Assembly (NCBI RefSeq): GCF_011008935.1
Contig: NZ_JAAIVJ010000001.1
Location: 682,001 to 746,000 of the forward strand
Reading direction: 5' to 3'
DNA length: 64,000 nucleotides
Source of the DNA: Tabrizicola oligotrophica
GTDB lineage: Bacteria; Pseudomonadota; Alphaproteobacteria; Rhodobacterales; Rhodobacteraceae
The stretch's first letter is position 1. The number at the start of each line of letters is the position of its first letter. This document shows, one piece after another, positions 27,971 to 40,208 of this stretch. A program made the position numbers and the translations under genes. Under the pieces are notes generated by a model. The model was not told the DNA's origin, ran no database searches, and saw nothing but the letters and a program-made list of their open reading frames with translations.

Positions 27971-28985
27971 ATGCCCGATGGGGCCGCGCCCGTCCTTGAT
28001 GTCAGGGGGCTGAAGACCGTTTTCCGCACCCGCGGAGGCGAGATTCATGCCGTCAACTCGGTCAGCTTTCACCTGAAACGGGGGGAAGTGCTGGGCGTTG
28101 TCGGGGAAAGCGGCTCCGGCAAGTCGGTGACGATGATGAGCCTGATCGGCCTCTTGCCCTCGCCCCCCGCCGAAATCCGCGGCGGCGAGGTGATGCTGGG
28201 TGACCGCGACCTTCTGAAGATCGACGCCGAAGAGCTGCGGCAGGTGCGCGGCGCCAAGGTGGGTTTCGTGTTTCAGGACCCGATGACCAGCCTGAACCCG
28301 GTCTTCACCGTCGGCATGCAGATCATGGAGCCGCTGCGCGAACATATGGGGCTGGACAAGCAGCAGGCCGAAGCCCGCGCTGTGGAGCTCTTGCAACTGG
28401 TCGGCATTCCCGATGCGGCAAAGCGGCTGAAATCCTATCCGCACCAGTTTTCCGGCGGCATGCGACAGCGGGTGATGATCGCCATTGCACTGGCCTGCAA
28501 CCCCGATGTGCTGATTGCCGACGAACCCACCACGGCGCTGGATGTCACCATTCAGGCCCAGATCCTCGAACTGGTGAAGGAGCTGCGTCAGAAGCTCGGG
28601 ATGGCGATCATCTGGATCACCCATGACCTTGGTGTCATCGCCACTGTCGCCGACCGGGTGATGGTGATGTATGGCGGTCAGGTTGTGGAACATGGTCCGG
28701 TGAAAGAGCTGTTCGCCTTTCCGCGCCACCCCTATACCCGCGCGCTGCTCAAGACGATCCCGTCGATCACCGGCCATCGCGAGGCACGTCTGCAGGTGAT
28801 CGAAGGCCAGCCGCCGATCCTGAACGCCACGCCCACCGCCTGCCCGTTCCGCGCCCGCTGCCCGCACGCGATGGAGATTTGCAGCCGCGAGAACCCCGCC
28901 CGCCGCGCGGTGGACGCAGCCCCGCTTGGCCACGGCCATGACGTGGCCTGCCACTGGTCGCCGCCCGCCCTGCACGAGGCCGCCC

Positions 28986-28993
<8 letters not shown>
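27971..28993 (+). CDS. Dipeptide/oligopeptide ABC transporter ATPase (DppD/OppD)
   Basis: A 340-residue ATPase with Walker [10 protein letters not shown], signature FSGGMRQRV and Walker [12 protein letters not shown]. The C-terminal oligopeptide-transporter extension contains the cysteine cluster [14 protein letters not shown], found in OppD/DppD proteins and able to hold an Fe-S cluster in some. It works with the DppF-like partner encoded next. GGGGAG precedes ATG 27971. A ~70-bp AT-rich leader (27900-27970) likely contains the promoter. Confidence 0.94.
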
Positions 28994-30028
<1,035 letters not shown>

Positions 30029-30032
<4 letters not shown>

Positions 30033-31732
30033 AACTGAAGACCGCCCTTCTGGGCGCCGCCTGTGCGTTCGCTTTCGCGCCCGCGGCCTTTGCCGAGCGC
30101 GGCGCCGATGGCCATGTCAACGTGCTGTACTGGCAGGCCCCCTCGACGCTGAACCCCTACCTGTCGTCCGGCACCAAGGATGTGGAAACGTCCTCGCTGG
30201 TGCTCGAAGGCCTCGCCGGCTTCAACGAAAAGGGCGAAGTGATTGCCCGCCTGGCCGAGTCGGTCCCGACTGTGGAAAATGGCGGTGTCGCGGCTGACCT
30301 GACCTCGATCACCTGGAAGCTGCAGCCGGGCCTTCTGTGGTCCGACGGCACCCCCGTCACCTCGGCCGACGCCAAGTTCACCTGGGAATATTGCACCCAC
30401 CCCGAGGGCGGCTGCGCCCAGGCCGCGCGCTATGAAGGCGTGACCGCGGTGGAAACCCCGGACGAGCTGACCATCGTGGTCAAGTTCGCCGCGCCGAAGC
30501 CCAACCCCTACATGGCCTTCGTCGGCGGCACCTCGCCGCTTCTGCAGGCTGCCCAGTTCGCCAACTGCCTTGGCGCGGCGGCCTCGACCTGCACCGACCA
30601 GAACTTCATGCCGATCGGCACCGGCCCCTTCGTGGTCAAAGAGTTCAAGACCAATGACACCGTGTCGCTGGAAGCGAACCCGAACTACCGCGATCCGGCC
30701 AAGCCCGCCTTTGCCACGATGACCGTCAAGGGCGGCGGCGACGCCGAAGCGGCGGCGCGCGCCGTGATGGAAACCGGTGAGTTCGACTATGCCTGGAACA
30801 CCCAGATCAACCCGGAACTGCAGGCGGCGATGGCTGGCGGCGGCAAGGGCGTGTTCCTCAACGGCTTCGGCACGCTGGTCGAGCGCATCGAGATGAACAT
30901 GACCGACCCCTCGGCTGACCTTGCCGAAGGCGAGCGGTCGACCACCAAGCACCCGCACCCGATCCTGTCGGACATCAAGGTGCGCACCGCGCTGTCGATG
31001 GCAATCGACCGTCAGGTGCTGGTGGATGTCGGCTATGGCGCCGCCGGCCGGCCGACCTGCAACCTGGTGCCGGCGCCGGAGATGTTCGCCGATACGACCA
31101 ACACCGGCTGCCTGACGCAGGACATCGAAGGCGCCAAGGCGCTGTTGGAAGAAGCCGGCTGGGTCGCGGGCGCCGATGGCATCCGCGAGAAGGACGGCAA
31201 GAAGCTGCACCTGCTCTATCAGACCTCCACGAACCCGGTCCGTCAGGACTTCCAGGCGCTGGTCAAGGGCTGGTGGGAAGAAATCGGCGTTTCGGTCGAG
31301 CTGAAGAACATCGACGCCTCGGTGTTCTTCGGTGGCGATGCCGGCTCGCCCGACACCTTCCAGAAGTTCTATGCCGACGTCGAAATGTATGCCAACAACT
31401 TCGACGGTACTGACCCCGAGCCCTATCTGGCGCAATACATGTGCGACAAGATCCCCGGCCCGGAAAACCAGTGGCAGGGCGAGAACATCAACCGCTTCTG
31501 CGACCCGGCCTATGACGCCCTGGTCAAGGAAATGTCGGCGACCGCCGATCTGGCCAAGCGCTCGGAACTGGCCAAGACGATGAACGGCATGCTGACCCGC
31601 GACACCATGACCGTGGTGCCGCTGGTCGACCGTGGTCGTCTGTCGGCCGCCTCTGTCACGCTGGGCGGCGTGGTGCTGAACACCTGGGACACCGAGCTGT
31701 GGAACGCCCAGGACTGGTTCCGCGTCAAGTGA
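30029..31732 (+). CDS. ABC peptide transporter, family 5 substrate-binding protein
   Basis: A 567-residue periplasmic protein with a signal peptide (MKLKTALLGAACAFAFAPAAFA) and family 5 blocks: VNVLYWQAPSTLNPYLSSGTKD at the start and TWKLQPGLLWSDGTPVTSADAKFTWEYC near residue 95. Length fits DppA/OppA-like proteins. AAGGAG precedes the ATG, which overlaps the ATPase stop. It selects the operon's substrate: a peptide, or an amide-linked compound given the neighbouring amidohydrolases. Confidence 0.93.
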
Positions 31733-31813
31733 TCTGACACTCCCCGGGGGGCAGGCCTTTGCCGGCCTGTCCCCTTTCTTCCCGAAAGACTGCTGACCAA
31801 AGGCACGCATCCG

Positions 31814-32821
31814 ATGCTCACCTACACGCTGAGACGGCTACTTCTGGCCATCCCGACGCTTTTGCTGATCAGTCTTGTCATCTTCCTGCTGGTCGATCTG
31901 GCCCCCGGCTCGCCCGCCTCCGAGATCCCGCTGACCGTGCCGCCCGAAGTGCGCGAGAAGATCCTTGAGGCGCTTGGCGTCAACGAACCGCTGCATGTGC
32001 GCTATCTTCTATGGCTGAAGCAGTTCTTCTGGATCGAACCGCTGAACGGCATTGATGCGCTGTTCGGCACCGGTTTTGCCGAAGGCATGCAGCGCATCAT
32101 CAGCTACCAGACCCGCAGCCCGGTGTTCCCGCTGATCGCCGAGCGCCTGCCGCAGACCCTGACCGTGATCGGCACCGCCTATCTGGTCGGCGTCATGATC
32201 GCCCTGCCGATCGGCATCTATTCGGCCTACCGGCAATATTCGCTGTTCGACCAGTTCGGCACGATGTTCGCCATGATCGGCTTTTCGGTACCGACCTTCT
32301 TCACCGGCACGGTGTTCATCATCGTCTTTGGCGTCTGGCTGGGCTGGTTTCCGACCAAATACGACACCACGCTGGAGGTGACGGACTGGGCAAGCTTCCT
32401 CAGGCAACTGCGGCAGATGGCCATGCCGGTCATGGTGCTGGGTCTGGCCAATGCCGCCGCCATCAGCCGCTACATGCGCTCTTCGATGCTGGAGAACATG
32501 AAACAGGACTACGTCCGCACCGCCCGCGCCAAGGGCATGAGCGAACGCACCGTGGTGCTGAAACATGTGCTGCGCAACTCGCTCATTCCGGTCGTCACCA
32601 TCATCGCGCTTGGCATCCCCTCGATCTTCGGCGGCGCCATCATCACCGAGAACCTCTTCGGCGTGAACGGCATCGGGGCGGCGCTGATCGGCGCCATCCG
32701 CGGCAATGACCTGCCGATGGTGCAGACGCTGGCCTTCATCTTCGCGATCCTGATCGTGAGCTTCAACCTGATCGCCGACGTGCTTTACGGCCTTCTCGAT
32801 CCGAGGATCCGCTATGACTGA
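31814..32821 (+). CDS. Dipeptide/oligopeptide ABC transporter permease (DppB-like)
   Basis: A 335-residue inner-membrane protein with about six membrane segments and the DppB N-terminus (MLTYTLRRLLLAIPTLLLISLVIFLLVDLAPG). The coupling loop with RTARAKGMSERTVVLKHVLRNSLIPV is clear. It follows the binding-protein gene after an 81-bp gap and overlaps the next permease by 8 bp. Confidence 0.93.
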   Translation: MLTYTLRRLLLAIPTLLLISLVIFLLVDLAPGSPASEIPLTVPPEVREKILEALGVNEPLHVRYLLWLKQFFWIEPLNGIDALFGTGFAEGMQRIISYQTRSPVFPLIAERLPQTLTVIGTAYLVGVMIALPIGIYSAYRQYSLFDQFGTMFAMIGFSVPTFFTGTVFIIVFGVWLGWFPTKYDTTLEVTDWASFLRQLRQMAMPVMVLGLANAAAISRYMRSSMLENMKQDYVRTARAKGMSERTVVLKHVLRNSLIPVVTIIALGIPSIFGGAIITENLFGVNGIGAALIGAIRGNDLPMVQTLAFIFAILIVSFNLIADVLYGLLDPRIRYD

Positions 32822-33722
32822 CACTGCCGCGCTCGACAAACCCGAAAGCCAGCTTGCCGCCGTCTGGCGCCAGTTCCGCCAGCACAAGGGCGCGGTCTTT
32901 GGCCTTTGCGTGCTGGGGCTTCTGGTGGCCTTCGTGCTTTTGGGCCCCTATCTGTGGCAGGCCGAGGAGCTGAAGGTCTCCGAGGCGCTGAAGGTCAAGA
33001 ACAAGCCGCCCAGCCTGCGCTTTCCGCTTGGCACCGACCAGCTTGGCCGCGACATGCTGGACCGGATGATGTCGGCCGGGCAGGTCTCGCTGGCAGTGGG
33101 CTTTGTCGCCATGCTGATCGCAATCTTCTTCGGCACCTTCATCGGCGTGATGGCCGGCTATTTCAAGCGGCTGGACGGGCCCTTGATGCGGCTGACCGAC
33201 ATGTTCCTTGCCCTGCCGCTGATCCCGCTCCTGCTGGTCATGGTGATGCTGTTCCGCGACCGGCTGGCCAAGGTGGTGGGCCCCGAGATGGGGGCCTTCC
33301 TGCTCATCGTCTTTGCCATCGGCGCCACCAGCTGGATGCACGCCGCCCGCATCGTGCGCGGCGAGGTGCTGGCGCTGAAAGAGCGCGAGTATGTGCTCGC
33401 CGCCCGCTCGATCGGCGCGCCGCCGCGCCGGATCATCCTGCGCCACATCCTGCCGAACGTGGTCTCGCCCGTCATGGTGGCCGCCACGCTGGGCATTGCC
33501 GAAGCGATCATCACCGAAAGCGTGCTGTCGTTCCTCGGCCTCGGCTTCCCGCCCGACTTCCCGACCTGGGGCCGGCTGCTGCATGACGGGCTGTCCTACA
33601 TGCAGCTTTACCCCGAGCGGGTAATCTGGCCCGGCCTTGCCATCTCGCTGACGGTGCTGTCGGTGAATTACATCGGCGACGGGTTGCGCGACGCGCTGGA
33701 CCCCAAGGCGCGCGGGCGGTAG
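32814..33722 (+). CDS. Dipeptide/oligopeptide ABC transporter permease (DppC-like)
   Basis: A 302-residue permease with the family's N-terminal membrane helix and the periplasmic LGTDQLGRDMLDRMMSAGQVSL block, then the coupling loop YVLAARSIGAPPRRIILRHILPNV. It ends the operon that begins at 27971. No obvious terminator follows within 68 bp. Confidence 0.93.
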   Translation: MTDTAALDKPESQLAAVWRQFRQHKGAVFGLCVLGLLVAFVLLGPYLWQAEELKVSEALKVKNKPPSLRFPLGTDQLGRDMLDRMMSAGQVSLAVGFVAMLIAIFFGTFIGVMAGYFKRLDGPLMRLTDMFLALPLIPLLLVMVMLFRDRLAKVVGPEMGAFLLIVFAIGATSWMHAARIVRGEVLALKEREYVLAARSIGAPPRRIILRHILPNVVSPVMVAATLGIAEAIITESVLSFLGLGFPPDFPTWGRLLHDGLSYMQLYPERVIWPGLAISLTVLSVNYIGDGLRDALDPKARGR

Positions 33723-33791
33723 GGCACCCGCATTTATCAAATCGAGTGGGGCCCCAAGGCGCCCGCGCGCGGAGTTTTGCAAGACGTCGCG

Positions 33792-35069
33792 TCAGTGCAT
33801 CGCCTTGCGAATGCGCCGGACCATCAGCCAGACCGCCGCCATGACCGGCAGCACCAGCACCGCCGTCAGCATCTCCTTGCTGAAGCCCGCCGCCTTGGCC
33901 AGCGGATAGGCCAGATACCCCGCCAGACTGACCGCGTAATAGCTGATCGCCACCACCGACAGGCCTTCGACCGTGTGTTGCAGCCTGAGCGCCAGATCGG
34001 CCCTGCGGTCCATGCTTTCCAAGAGCTTCTGGTTCTGCGCCGAGCGCTCGACATCCACCCGCGTTCTAAGCAGTTCCGCCGCGCGTTCCGCCCGGTCGGC
34101 CATCTCGCCCAGACGCTTCTCCGCCGATTTCACCGTGCGCATCGCCGGATCATAGCGCCGCATCATGAACTCGCCGAAGGTCTGCCGCCCGGCCACCCGC
34201 TCCTCGCGCAGGACCTGCACCCGCTGGTTCAGGATCGCCTCATAGGCCGCCGTCGCCCCGAAGCGGAACGAGAACTTGACGGCAAGGCTTTCCAGCTCGG
34301 CCGAAATGGCCAGAAGGTTGTGCAGCGCGGTTTCCGGCGAGGGCTCGCTGGCGTCCATGGCGCCAACCAACCCCGCAAGCCTGGGGTCCAGCGCGTTGAG
34401 CTGCCCCGTCAACTGCCGCGAGCGCATCAGCCCCAGCATCGACATCGCCCGATAGGTCTCGATCTCGCACAGCCGCTGCACGATGCGACCCACCCGGCGC
34501 GCGCCTGTGTCGGGGCGGACAAAGACCGCAAAGCGCATGTGCCCGGCCGGATCAATCCGGAAATCGCCCGCCACCACCGCCGCGCCGTCCACCACCCGGG
34601 CGACGGCAAGGCTTTCGGCGACGAACCAGTCATCCAGCTGCGCCAGCATCACCGCTTCGTCCTCGGGCAGATGCTCCACCCGGATCAAGACCGAGGTCAG
34701 CCGCTTGCCCGGCGCCTGTTCCAGCCAGTCGGCCGGAAAGACATCGGCCTCCATCGGGTCGAAGGGCCGGGCCGAGAGGCCGGGAGTGAAAGCCGAATAG
34801 GTGACGAACTCGGTATGGCTTTCCCATTTCAGGCTCGACCGCCCGATCTCACCGGCGAAATGCGTGGCCTCGGGCTGCGGATGCGCCGCGCCGTGGCGGT
34901 CCAGGAGCGCCAGCAGATGCGCCCGATCCGCCCCCCGGTCACGGTTCGCAGCCTCGACCGGCTCCTTGATCGCCACATAGGCCGCCATGCAGGGCGCCTG
35001 CAGCAGCGGGAAAGGCCGGGCGTGCAGCTCGTTCACTGTGGCGTAACGCAGGGGATGGTCGGGGATCAT
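33792..35069 (-). CDS. DUF3422 family membrane protein
   Basis: A 425-residue protein matching DUF3422: N-terminal HPLRYATVNELHARPFPLL, a long soluble region, a coiled-coil-like stretch (~residues 300-370), and two C-terminal membrane helices (VVAISYYAVSLAGYLAYPLA and EMLTAVLVLPVMAAVWLMV). The layout resembles CorA-like or sensor membrane proteins, but function is unknown. The start is ATG 35069 because the family begins with this HPLR region. It is convergent with the peptide ABC operon. Confidence 0.88.
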   Translation of the reverse strand: MIPDHPLRYATVNELHARPFPLLQAPCMAAYVAIKEPVEAANRDRGADRAHLLALLDRHGAAHPQPEATHFAGEIGRSSLKWESHTEFVTYSAFTPGLSARPFDPMEADVFPADWLEQAPGKRLTSVLIRVEHLPEDEAVMLAQLDDWFVAESLAVARVVDGAAVVAGDFRIDPAGHMRFAVFVRPDTGARRVGRIVQRLCEIETYRAMSMLGLMRSRQLTGQLNALDPRLAGLVGAMDASEPSPETALHNLLAISAELESLAVKFSFRFGATAAYEAILNQRVQVLREERVAGRQTFGEFMMRRYDPAMRTVKSAEKRLGEMADRAERAAELLRTRVDVERSAQNQKLLESMDRRADLALRLQHTVEGLSVVAISYYAVSLAGYLAYPLAKAAGFSKEMLTAVLVLPVMAAVWLMVRRIRKAMH

Positions 35070-35176
35070 GGGCACGGGCCTTCGGCGTTTGCGGCGATTT
35101 GCCCCTGCCCCGGCCGCGATTTCCAGCGAAACTGCCGCATACCGGGGTATTCCCCCCGCCTGTTGCCGAAATGCAA

Positions 35177-35203
35177 AAGGCCCCGGAGCCAATCCGGGGC
35201 CTT
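35177..35203 (-). terminator. Terminator hairpin after pntB
   Basis: Perfect 11-bp stem AAGGCCCCGGA / TCCGGGGCCTT (35177-35187, 35193-35203), followed on the minus strand by CCTTTTGCATTT. A second hairpin GGTGGGTT / AACCCACC (35217-35235) lies closer to the pntB stop. Confidence 0.75.
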
Positions 35204-35239
35204 GCCTGACCTGTAGGGTGGGTTTTCAACCCACCAAAC

Positions 35240-36685
35240 TTAATCGATCATCGGCAGGAGCGCATCGAGCGATTTCTTGGCGTCGCCATAGAACATCCTT
35301 GTGTTGTCCTTGTAGAACAACGGGTTCTCGATCCCGGAATAGCCGGTGCCCTGCCCGCGCTTCGACACGAACACCTGTTTCGCCTTCCAGCATTCCAGAA
35401 CCGGCATGCCGGCGATGGGGCTGTTGGGGTCTTCCTGCGCCGCCGGGTTCACGATGTCATTCGAGCCGATGACGATGGCCACATCGGTCGAGGGGAAGTC
35501 CTCGTTGATCTCGTCCATCTCCATCACGATGTCATAGGGCACCTTGGCCTCGGCCAGAAGCACGTTCATGTGCCCCGGCAGTCGGCCCGCGACCGGGTGG
35601 ATGGCAAAGCGCACTTCCTTGCCCTTGGCCCGCAGCTTGCGGGTCAGTTCGGACACGCTTTGCTGCGCCTGTGCCACCGCCATGCCGTAACCCGGAATGA
35701 TGATGATCGATTCCGCATCGTTCAGCGCCGCCGCCACGCCTTCGGTATCGATGGCAATCTGCTCGCCGGTGACTTCCATCGCCGGGCCGGTGGTGCCACC
35801 AAAGCCGCCGAGGATCACCGAGATGAACGAGCGGTTCATCGCCTTGCACATGATGTAGCTCAGGATCGCACCCGAAGAACCCACCAGCGCGCCGACCACG
35901 ATCAGAAGGTCATTCGACAGCGAAAAGCCGATCGCCGCCGCCGCCCAGCCCGAATAGCTGTTCAGCATGGAAACCACGACCGGCATGTCCGCCCCGCCAA
36001 TCCCCATGATGAGGTGATAGCCGATGAAGAAGGCCGCCAGCGTCATCACCACCAGCGCCCAGGTGCCGGCGCCGTTGAAATACATCACCAGCAGAACCAG
36101 CGAGATCAGCGCCGCAGAGGCGTTCAGCACATGGCCGCCCGGCAGCTTCTTCGCCTTGCCGTCGACCTTGCCGGCAAGCTTGCCATAGGCGATCACCGAG
36201 CCGGTGAAGGTCACGGCCCCGATGAAGACGCCAAGGAAGGTTTCCACCTTCAGCACGGCGATCTCGCTGGCGGATTTCGCCGCGATCTTGTGGGCAAAGC
36301 CCGACAGGGCCTCCAGCGCGTCGGCGTCGCCCGCCGCCTGCAAGGCCGCAATCCCGGCCATTTCAATCTCGGTGTTGTAACCGATGAACACCGCCGCCAG
36401 ACCAACCAGCGAGTGCATCGCGGCCACCAGTTGCGGCATCTCGGTCATCTGCACGCGCTTGGCCACAACCCAGCCAATCGCGCCACCGGCGGCGATCATC
36501 GCCAGCGAAATCAGCCAGTTGCCCGCGCCGGGGCCGTAAAGCGTGGCCAGAATGGCCAGCGCCATGCCGGCAATGCCATACCAGACCGCGCGCTTGGCGC
36601 TCTCCTGTCCCGAAAGCCCGCCCAAGGACAGGATGAACAGCACCGCTGCAACGACATAGGCCGCCGTGGTAAATCCGTATTCCAT
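35240..36685 (-). CDS. pntB: NAD(P) transhydrogenase subunit beta
   Basis: A 481-residue inner-membrane protein, with eight or so membrane segments in the first ~270 residues and the soluble NADP-binding domain III at the C-terminus ([14 protein letters not shown] and [24 protein letters not shown]). With PntA it couples proton entry to hydride transfer from NADH to NADP+, supplying NADPH. GGAGGGCCGGAG precedes the ATG. The gene lies 12 bp after pntA. Confidence 0.97.
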   Translation of the reverse strand: MEYGFTTAAYVVAAVLFILSLGGLSGQESAKRAVWYGIAGMALAILATLYGPGAGNWLISLAMIAAGGAIGWVVAKRVQMTEMPQLVAAMHSLVGLAAVFIGYNTEIEMAGIAALQAAGDADALEALSGFAHKIAAKSASEIAVLKVETFLGVFIGAVTFTGSVIAYGKLAGKVDGKAKKLPGGHVLNASAALISLVLLVMYFNGAGTWALVVMTLAAFFIGYHLIMGIGGADMPVVVSMLNSYSGWAAAAIGFSLSNDLLIVVGALVGSSGAILSYIMCKAMNRSFISVILGGFGGTTGPAMEVTGEQIAIDTEGVAAALNDAESIIIIPGYGMAVAQAQQSVSELTRKLRAKGKEVRFAIHPVAGRLPGHMNVLLAEAKVPYDIVMEMDEINEDFPSTDVAIVIGSNDIVNPAAQEDPNSPIAGMPVLECWKAKQVFVSKRGQGTGYSGIENPLFYKDNTRMFYGDAKKSLDALLPMID

Positions 36686-36697
36686 CTCCGGCCCTCC

Positions 36698-38272
36698 TTA
36701 CGACTTCTGGAACATGGCAAGCATGCGCCGGGTGACCATGAATCCCCCGAAAATGTTGATCCCCGCCATGAAGACCGACAGCGCCCCAAGGATGACCACC
36801 AGCCAGTTGCCCGAGCCGATCTGCATCAGCGCGCCCAAGATGATGATCGAGGAAATCGCGTTCGTCACCGCCATGAGCGGCGTGTGCAGGCTGTGGCTGA
36901 CGTTCCAGATCACCTGGAAGCCGACGAAACAGGCCAGAACGAAGACGATGAAATGCGACATGAAGCTCGCCGGCGCGAACAGGCCCGCCAGGAGGATCAG
37001 CGCCCCCCCGACAGCCAGCATGGTCACCTGATTGCGGGTCTCGGCCTTGAAGGCGGCGGTCTCGGCCGCCCGGCGCTCCTCGGGCGTCGGCTCCTTCACC
37101 TTCTCCTTCGGCTTTTGCGCCGCAATCGCCGCGATCTTCGGCGGCGGCGGCGGGAAGGTGATCGCCCCCTGATGCGCCACGGTCGCGCCGCGGATCACGT
37201 CATCTTCCATGTTGTGCACGATCACGCCGTCCTTCTTCGGCGTGAGGTCGGTCAGCATGTGGCGGATGTTGGTGGAATAGAGCGTCGAGGCCTGCGCCGC
37301 CATCCGGCTCGGGAAGTCGGTATAGCCGACGATGGTCACACCGTTTTCGGTGATGCGCTTTTCATCCGGGATCGTCAGGTCGCAGTTGCCGCCCCGCTCG
37401 GCGGCAAGGTCGACAATGACCGAACCCGGCTTCATCATCCGGACCATGTCCTCGGTCCAGAGCTTCGGCGCCGGGCGGCCGGGGATCAGCGCGGTGGTGA
37501 TGACGATATCGACCGAGGGTGCCAGCTCGCGGAACTTCTTCAGCTGCGCTTCGCGGAATTCCGGCGAGGACGGGGCCGCATAGCCCCCCGTCGCCGCGCC
37601 ATCGGTCTGGGCTTCGGAGAAGTCGAGATAGACGAACTCCGCCCCCATCGATTCGATCTGCTCGGCCACTTCGGGGCGCACGTCAAAGGCCAGCGTGATG
37701 GCGCCCAGCGAAGTCGAGGTGCCGATGGCCGCAAGCCCTGCCACCCCGGCGCCGACGATCAGTACCTTGGCAGGGGGCACCTTGCCCGCCGCCGTCACCT
37801 GACCGGTGAAGAAGCGGCCAAAGTTGTTGCCGGCCTCGATCACCGCGCGGTAGCCGGCGATATTGGCCATCGAGGAAAGCGCGTCCATCTTCTGCGCGCG
37901 GGAAATCCGCGGCACCATGTCCATCGCCACCGCAGTCGCGCCGCGCTCCTTGACGATCTCCAGGAGCTCGGCATTCTGCGCCGGCCAGAAGAAGGAAATC
38001 AGCGTCTGGCCCTCGCGCAGCGCCTTGGCCTCCTTCACCTCGGGTCCGCGCACCTTGACCAGCACATCGGCGGCCTTGACCACGGCGGCGGCGGTTTTCA
38101 GCACCTCCACCCCGGCGGCCTCATAGGTGGCATCCGAGAACCCGGCCTTCAGGCCAGCCCCCGCCTCGATGCAGCAGACATGCCCCAGCTTTTGCAGTTG
38201 AAGCGCCGAGTCGGGGGTCATCGCCACCCGGTTCTCGCCTTCGAAGATTTCCTTCAAAGCCCCGATTTTCAC
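36698..38272 (-). CDS. pntA: NAD(P) transhydrogenase subunit alpha
   Basis: A 524-residue alpha subunit. The NAD-binding domain has [22 protein letters not shown] (~residue 170) and [18 protein letters not shown]. After a proline/lysine-rich linker (~residues 385-425) come the membrane segments ([15 protein letters not shown]..., [17 protein letters not shown]...). The start is GTG 38272, giving VKIGALKE, the normal family N-terminus with GGGGAAAG upstream; the longer reading to 38356 adds an unlikely Gly/Ala-rich extension. Confidence 0.96.
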   Translation of the reverse strand: MKIGALKEIFEGENRVAMTPDSALQLQKLGHVCCIEAGAGLKAGFSDATYEAAGVEVLKTAAAVVKAADVLVKVRGPEVKEAKALREGQTLISFFWPAQNAELLEIVKERGATAVAMDMVPRISRAQKMDALSSMANIAGYRAVIEAGNNFGRFFTGQVTAAGKVPPAKVLIVGAGVAGLAAIGTSTSLGAITLAFDVRPEVAEQIESMGAEFVYLDFSEAQTDGAATGGYAAPSSPEFREAQLKKFRELAPSVDIVITTALIPGRPAPKLWTEDMVRMMKPGSVIVDLAAERGGNCDLTIPDEKRITENGVTIVGYTDFPSRMAAQASTLYSTNIRHMLTDLTPKKDGVIVHNMEDDVIRGATVAHQGAITFPPPPPKIAAIAAQKPKEKVKEPTPEERRAAETAAFKAETRNQVTMLAVGGALILLAGLFAPASFMSHFIVFVLACFVGFQVIWNVSHSLHTPLMAVTNAISSIIILGALMQIGSGNWLVVILGALSVFMAGINIFGGFMVTRRMLAMFQKS

Positions 38273-38330
38273 AGACTTTCCCCCTTTTCCGGGCGCGTTT
38301 TCCGCCCCCGCTCCTGTTTTCGATCCTGCG

Positions 38331-38789
38331 TCAGAGCCAGCGTCTGACGCGCACAAACCATTCCGCCGCCTGATCGCCGAAGATGTCGGCCAGCCGGTCC
38401 TCCTCCGCGGTGATGAACCGATCGGTCACCACCCAGACAAACCCCGCCACCACAAAAAGGCCAAGCACCGTGTTGCCCCAGAACGTCGCCGCCAGCAGCA
38501 CCAGCGCGTCGCCCAGATAGATCGGGTTGCGCGAGATCGCGAAAACGCTGTCGGTCACCAGCACCTGCGGCAGGCCGCGCGGGTTGACCGTGGTCGACAG
38601 GCTGCGCATCCGCAGGAAGGCCTTGACCATCAGCCAGAGCCCCAGCGCCAGCGAGGCCAGCGCCAGACCGGGGCCGACCGCCCCGAAGCCCAAAGGCAAG
38701 GGGATAAGCGCCAAGAGCCAGATCGCCGCTAGGCCGGCCAAAGTCCAGACCGGCGGCCAGTCGAGCCATTTCGTCAGAAGTGCCTGCAC
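38331..38789 (-). CDS. Small membrane methyltransferase (isoprenylcysteine/phospholipid methyltransferase-like)
   Basis: A ~152-residue protein with four hydrophobic segments and the C-terminal SAM-binding-like block [25 protein letters not shown]...EEDRL, typical of the ICMT/PEMT-like family often annotated as isoprenylcysteine carboxyl methyltransferase. In bacteria the target is usually unknown. GTG 38789 is preferred because AGGGGAGGG lies 5-8 bases upstream; ATG 38819 would add ten residues. It precedes pntA by 58 bp and may be co-transcribed. Confidence 0.8.
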   Translation of the reverse strand: MQALLTKWLDWPPVWTLAGLAAIWLLALIPLPLGFGAVGPGLALASLALGLWLMVKAFLRMRSLSTTVNPRGLPQVLVTDSVFAISRNPIYLGDALVLLAATFWGNTVLGLFVVAGFVWVVTDRFITAEEDRLADIFGDQAAEWFVRVRRWL

Positions 38790-38906
38790 CTCTGCCCTCC
38801 CCTCATTCTGCGGATGCATAATGCCGAAGGCCCCGGCACTTGCAACCGCTTTTGGCCCGCTTGCAACCGAATCCGACACAACTCTGATCGTATGCGACGG
38901 AACACA

Positions 38907-38924
38907 AATTTTAAACTTGAAATT
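38907..38924. promoter_or_regulatory. Candidate MarR operator upstream of kynU
   Basis: AATTTTAAACTTGAAATT matches the perfect 18-bp palindrome upstream of the anthranilate-CoA operon (62288-62305) at 16 of 18 positions. It contains TTGAAA, a plausible -35 box, with TCCTAT about 15 bases further on. It lies 68 bp upstream of kynU in an AT-rich island. Confidence 0.7.
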
Positions 38925-38992
38925 TAATCCGACTGTCCTATTGCTCCAGACTTGGAAGCCTGCCACCCTTTGCGCCACAGACGGAGCCCAAG

Positions 38993-40186
38993 ATGACCGA
39001 TTTCGCCCAGACCCGCGCCCTGTTCCACCTGCCCGAAGGCATGGTCTATCTGGACGGCAATTCGCTTGGTCCGCTGCCGAAAGCGGCGGTGGAGCGGGTG
39101 GCGCGCACCGTCAGGGACGAATGGGGCGACATGCTCATCACCGGCTGGAACAAGGCGGGCTGGATGGACAAGCCGATGAATGTCGGCAACCGCATCGCCC
39201 GGCTGATCGGCGCCGAAAAGGACAGCGTGGCGATGGGCGACACGCTGTCGATCAAGGTCTATCAGGCGCTCGCGTCGGCGCTGGAGATGAACAGGCCGCG
39301 CAAGGTCGTGCTGTCGGACAGCGGCAACTTCCCCTCCGACCTCTACATGGCGCAGGGCCTGTGCAAGACGCTGGGCGAGGGCTATGAGCTGCGCGTGGTG
39401 GCCCCCGAAGAAGTGCTGGACGCCATCGACGATACCGTGGCGGTGACGATGATCACCGAAGTCGACTACCGCACCGGGCGCAAGCACGACATGGCGGCAA
39501 TCACCGCCCGCGCCCATGCGAAAGGCGCGCTGACGATCTGGGATCTGGCGCATTCCGCCGGCGCCCTGCCGGTGGAACTGGCCAAGGCGGGCGCCGATTT
39601 CGCCTGTGGCTGCAGCTACAAATACCTGAACTCCGGCCCCGGCGGTCCGGCCTTCATCTATGTCGCCCCCCGCCATCAGGAGCGCGCCCGCCCGGCGCTG
39701 TCGGGCTGGCAGGGCCATGACGCCCCCTTCGCCTTCGACCTCGACTACCGCCCGGCGCGCGGCGCCGAACGCATGCGCGTCGGCACCCCGCCGATCCTGC
39801 AACTGGCCGCCCTTGAGGCCTCGCTCGACATCTGGGATCAGGTGGACATGGCGGCGCTGCGCACCCGGTCGCTCCAGCTGACCGACCTCTTCATCACGGG
39901 CGTCGAGGCGACCTGCCCCAGCCTCACCCTTGCCACCCCGCGCGATCACGCCCTGCGCGGCAGCCAGGTGTCGTTCCGCCACCCCGAAGGCTATGCGATC
40001 ATGCAGGCGCTGATCTCGAAAGGCGTGATCGGCGACTTCCGCGCTCCCGACATCATCCGCTTCGGCTTCACCCCGCTCTACACCTCGGACGCTGACGTGA
40101 CCAAGGCCGTCGACATCCTGGCCGAGATCATGGCAAACTCGCTCTGGGATATCCCGGAGTTCAAGACCCGCAAGAAGGTCACCTGA
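38993..40186 (+). CDS. kynU: Kynureninase
   Basis: A 397-residue PLP enzyme that splits L-kynurenine into anthranilate and alanine. The family blocks are present: MVYLDGNSLGPLP, TEVDYRTGRKHDM, IWDLAHSAGALPVEL (Asp184 binds the pyridine nitrogen) and CSYKYLNSGPGGPAF with the PLP-binding Lys210. Normal length. It is the first gene of a short unit with kynA. Its product, anthranilate, is the substrate of the CoA ligase encoded at 54301-55914, and both units share an operator-like palindrome. Confidence 0.96.
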   Translation: MTDFAQTRALFHLPEGMVYLDGNSLGPLPKAAVERVARTVRDEWGDMLITGWNKAGWMDKPMNVGNRIARLIGAEKDSVAMGDTLSIKVYQALASALEMNRPRKVVLSDSGNFPSDLYMAQGLCKTLGEGYELRVVAPEEVLDAIDDTVAVTMITEVDYRTGRKHDMAAITARAHAKGALTIWDLAHSAGALPVELAKAGADFACGCSYKYLNSGPGGPAFIYVAPRHQERARPALSGWQGHDAPFAFDLDYRPARGAERMRVGTPPILQLAALEASLDIWDQVDMAALRTRSLQLTDLFITGVEATCPSLTLATPRDHALRGSQVSFRHPEGYAIMQALISKGVIGDFRAPDIIRFGFTPLYTSDADVTKAVDILAEIMANSLWDIPEFKTRKKVT

Positions 40187-40208
40187 CCCATGGCTTTCAT
40201 ACTGGCTC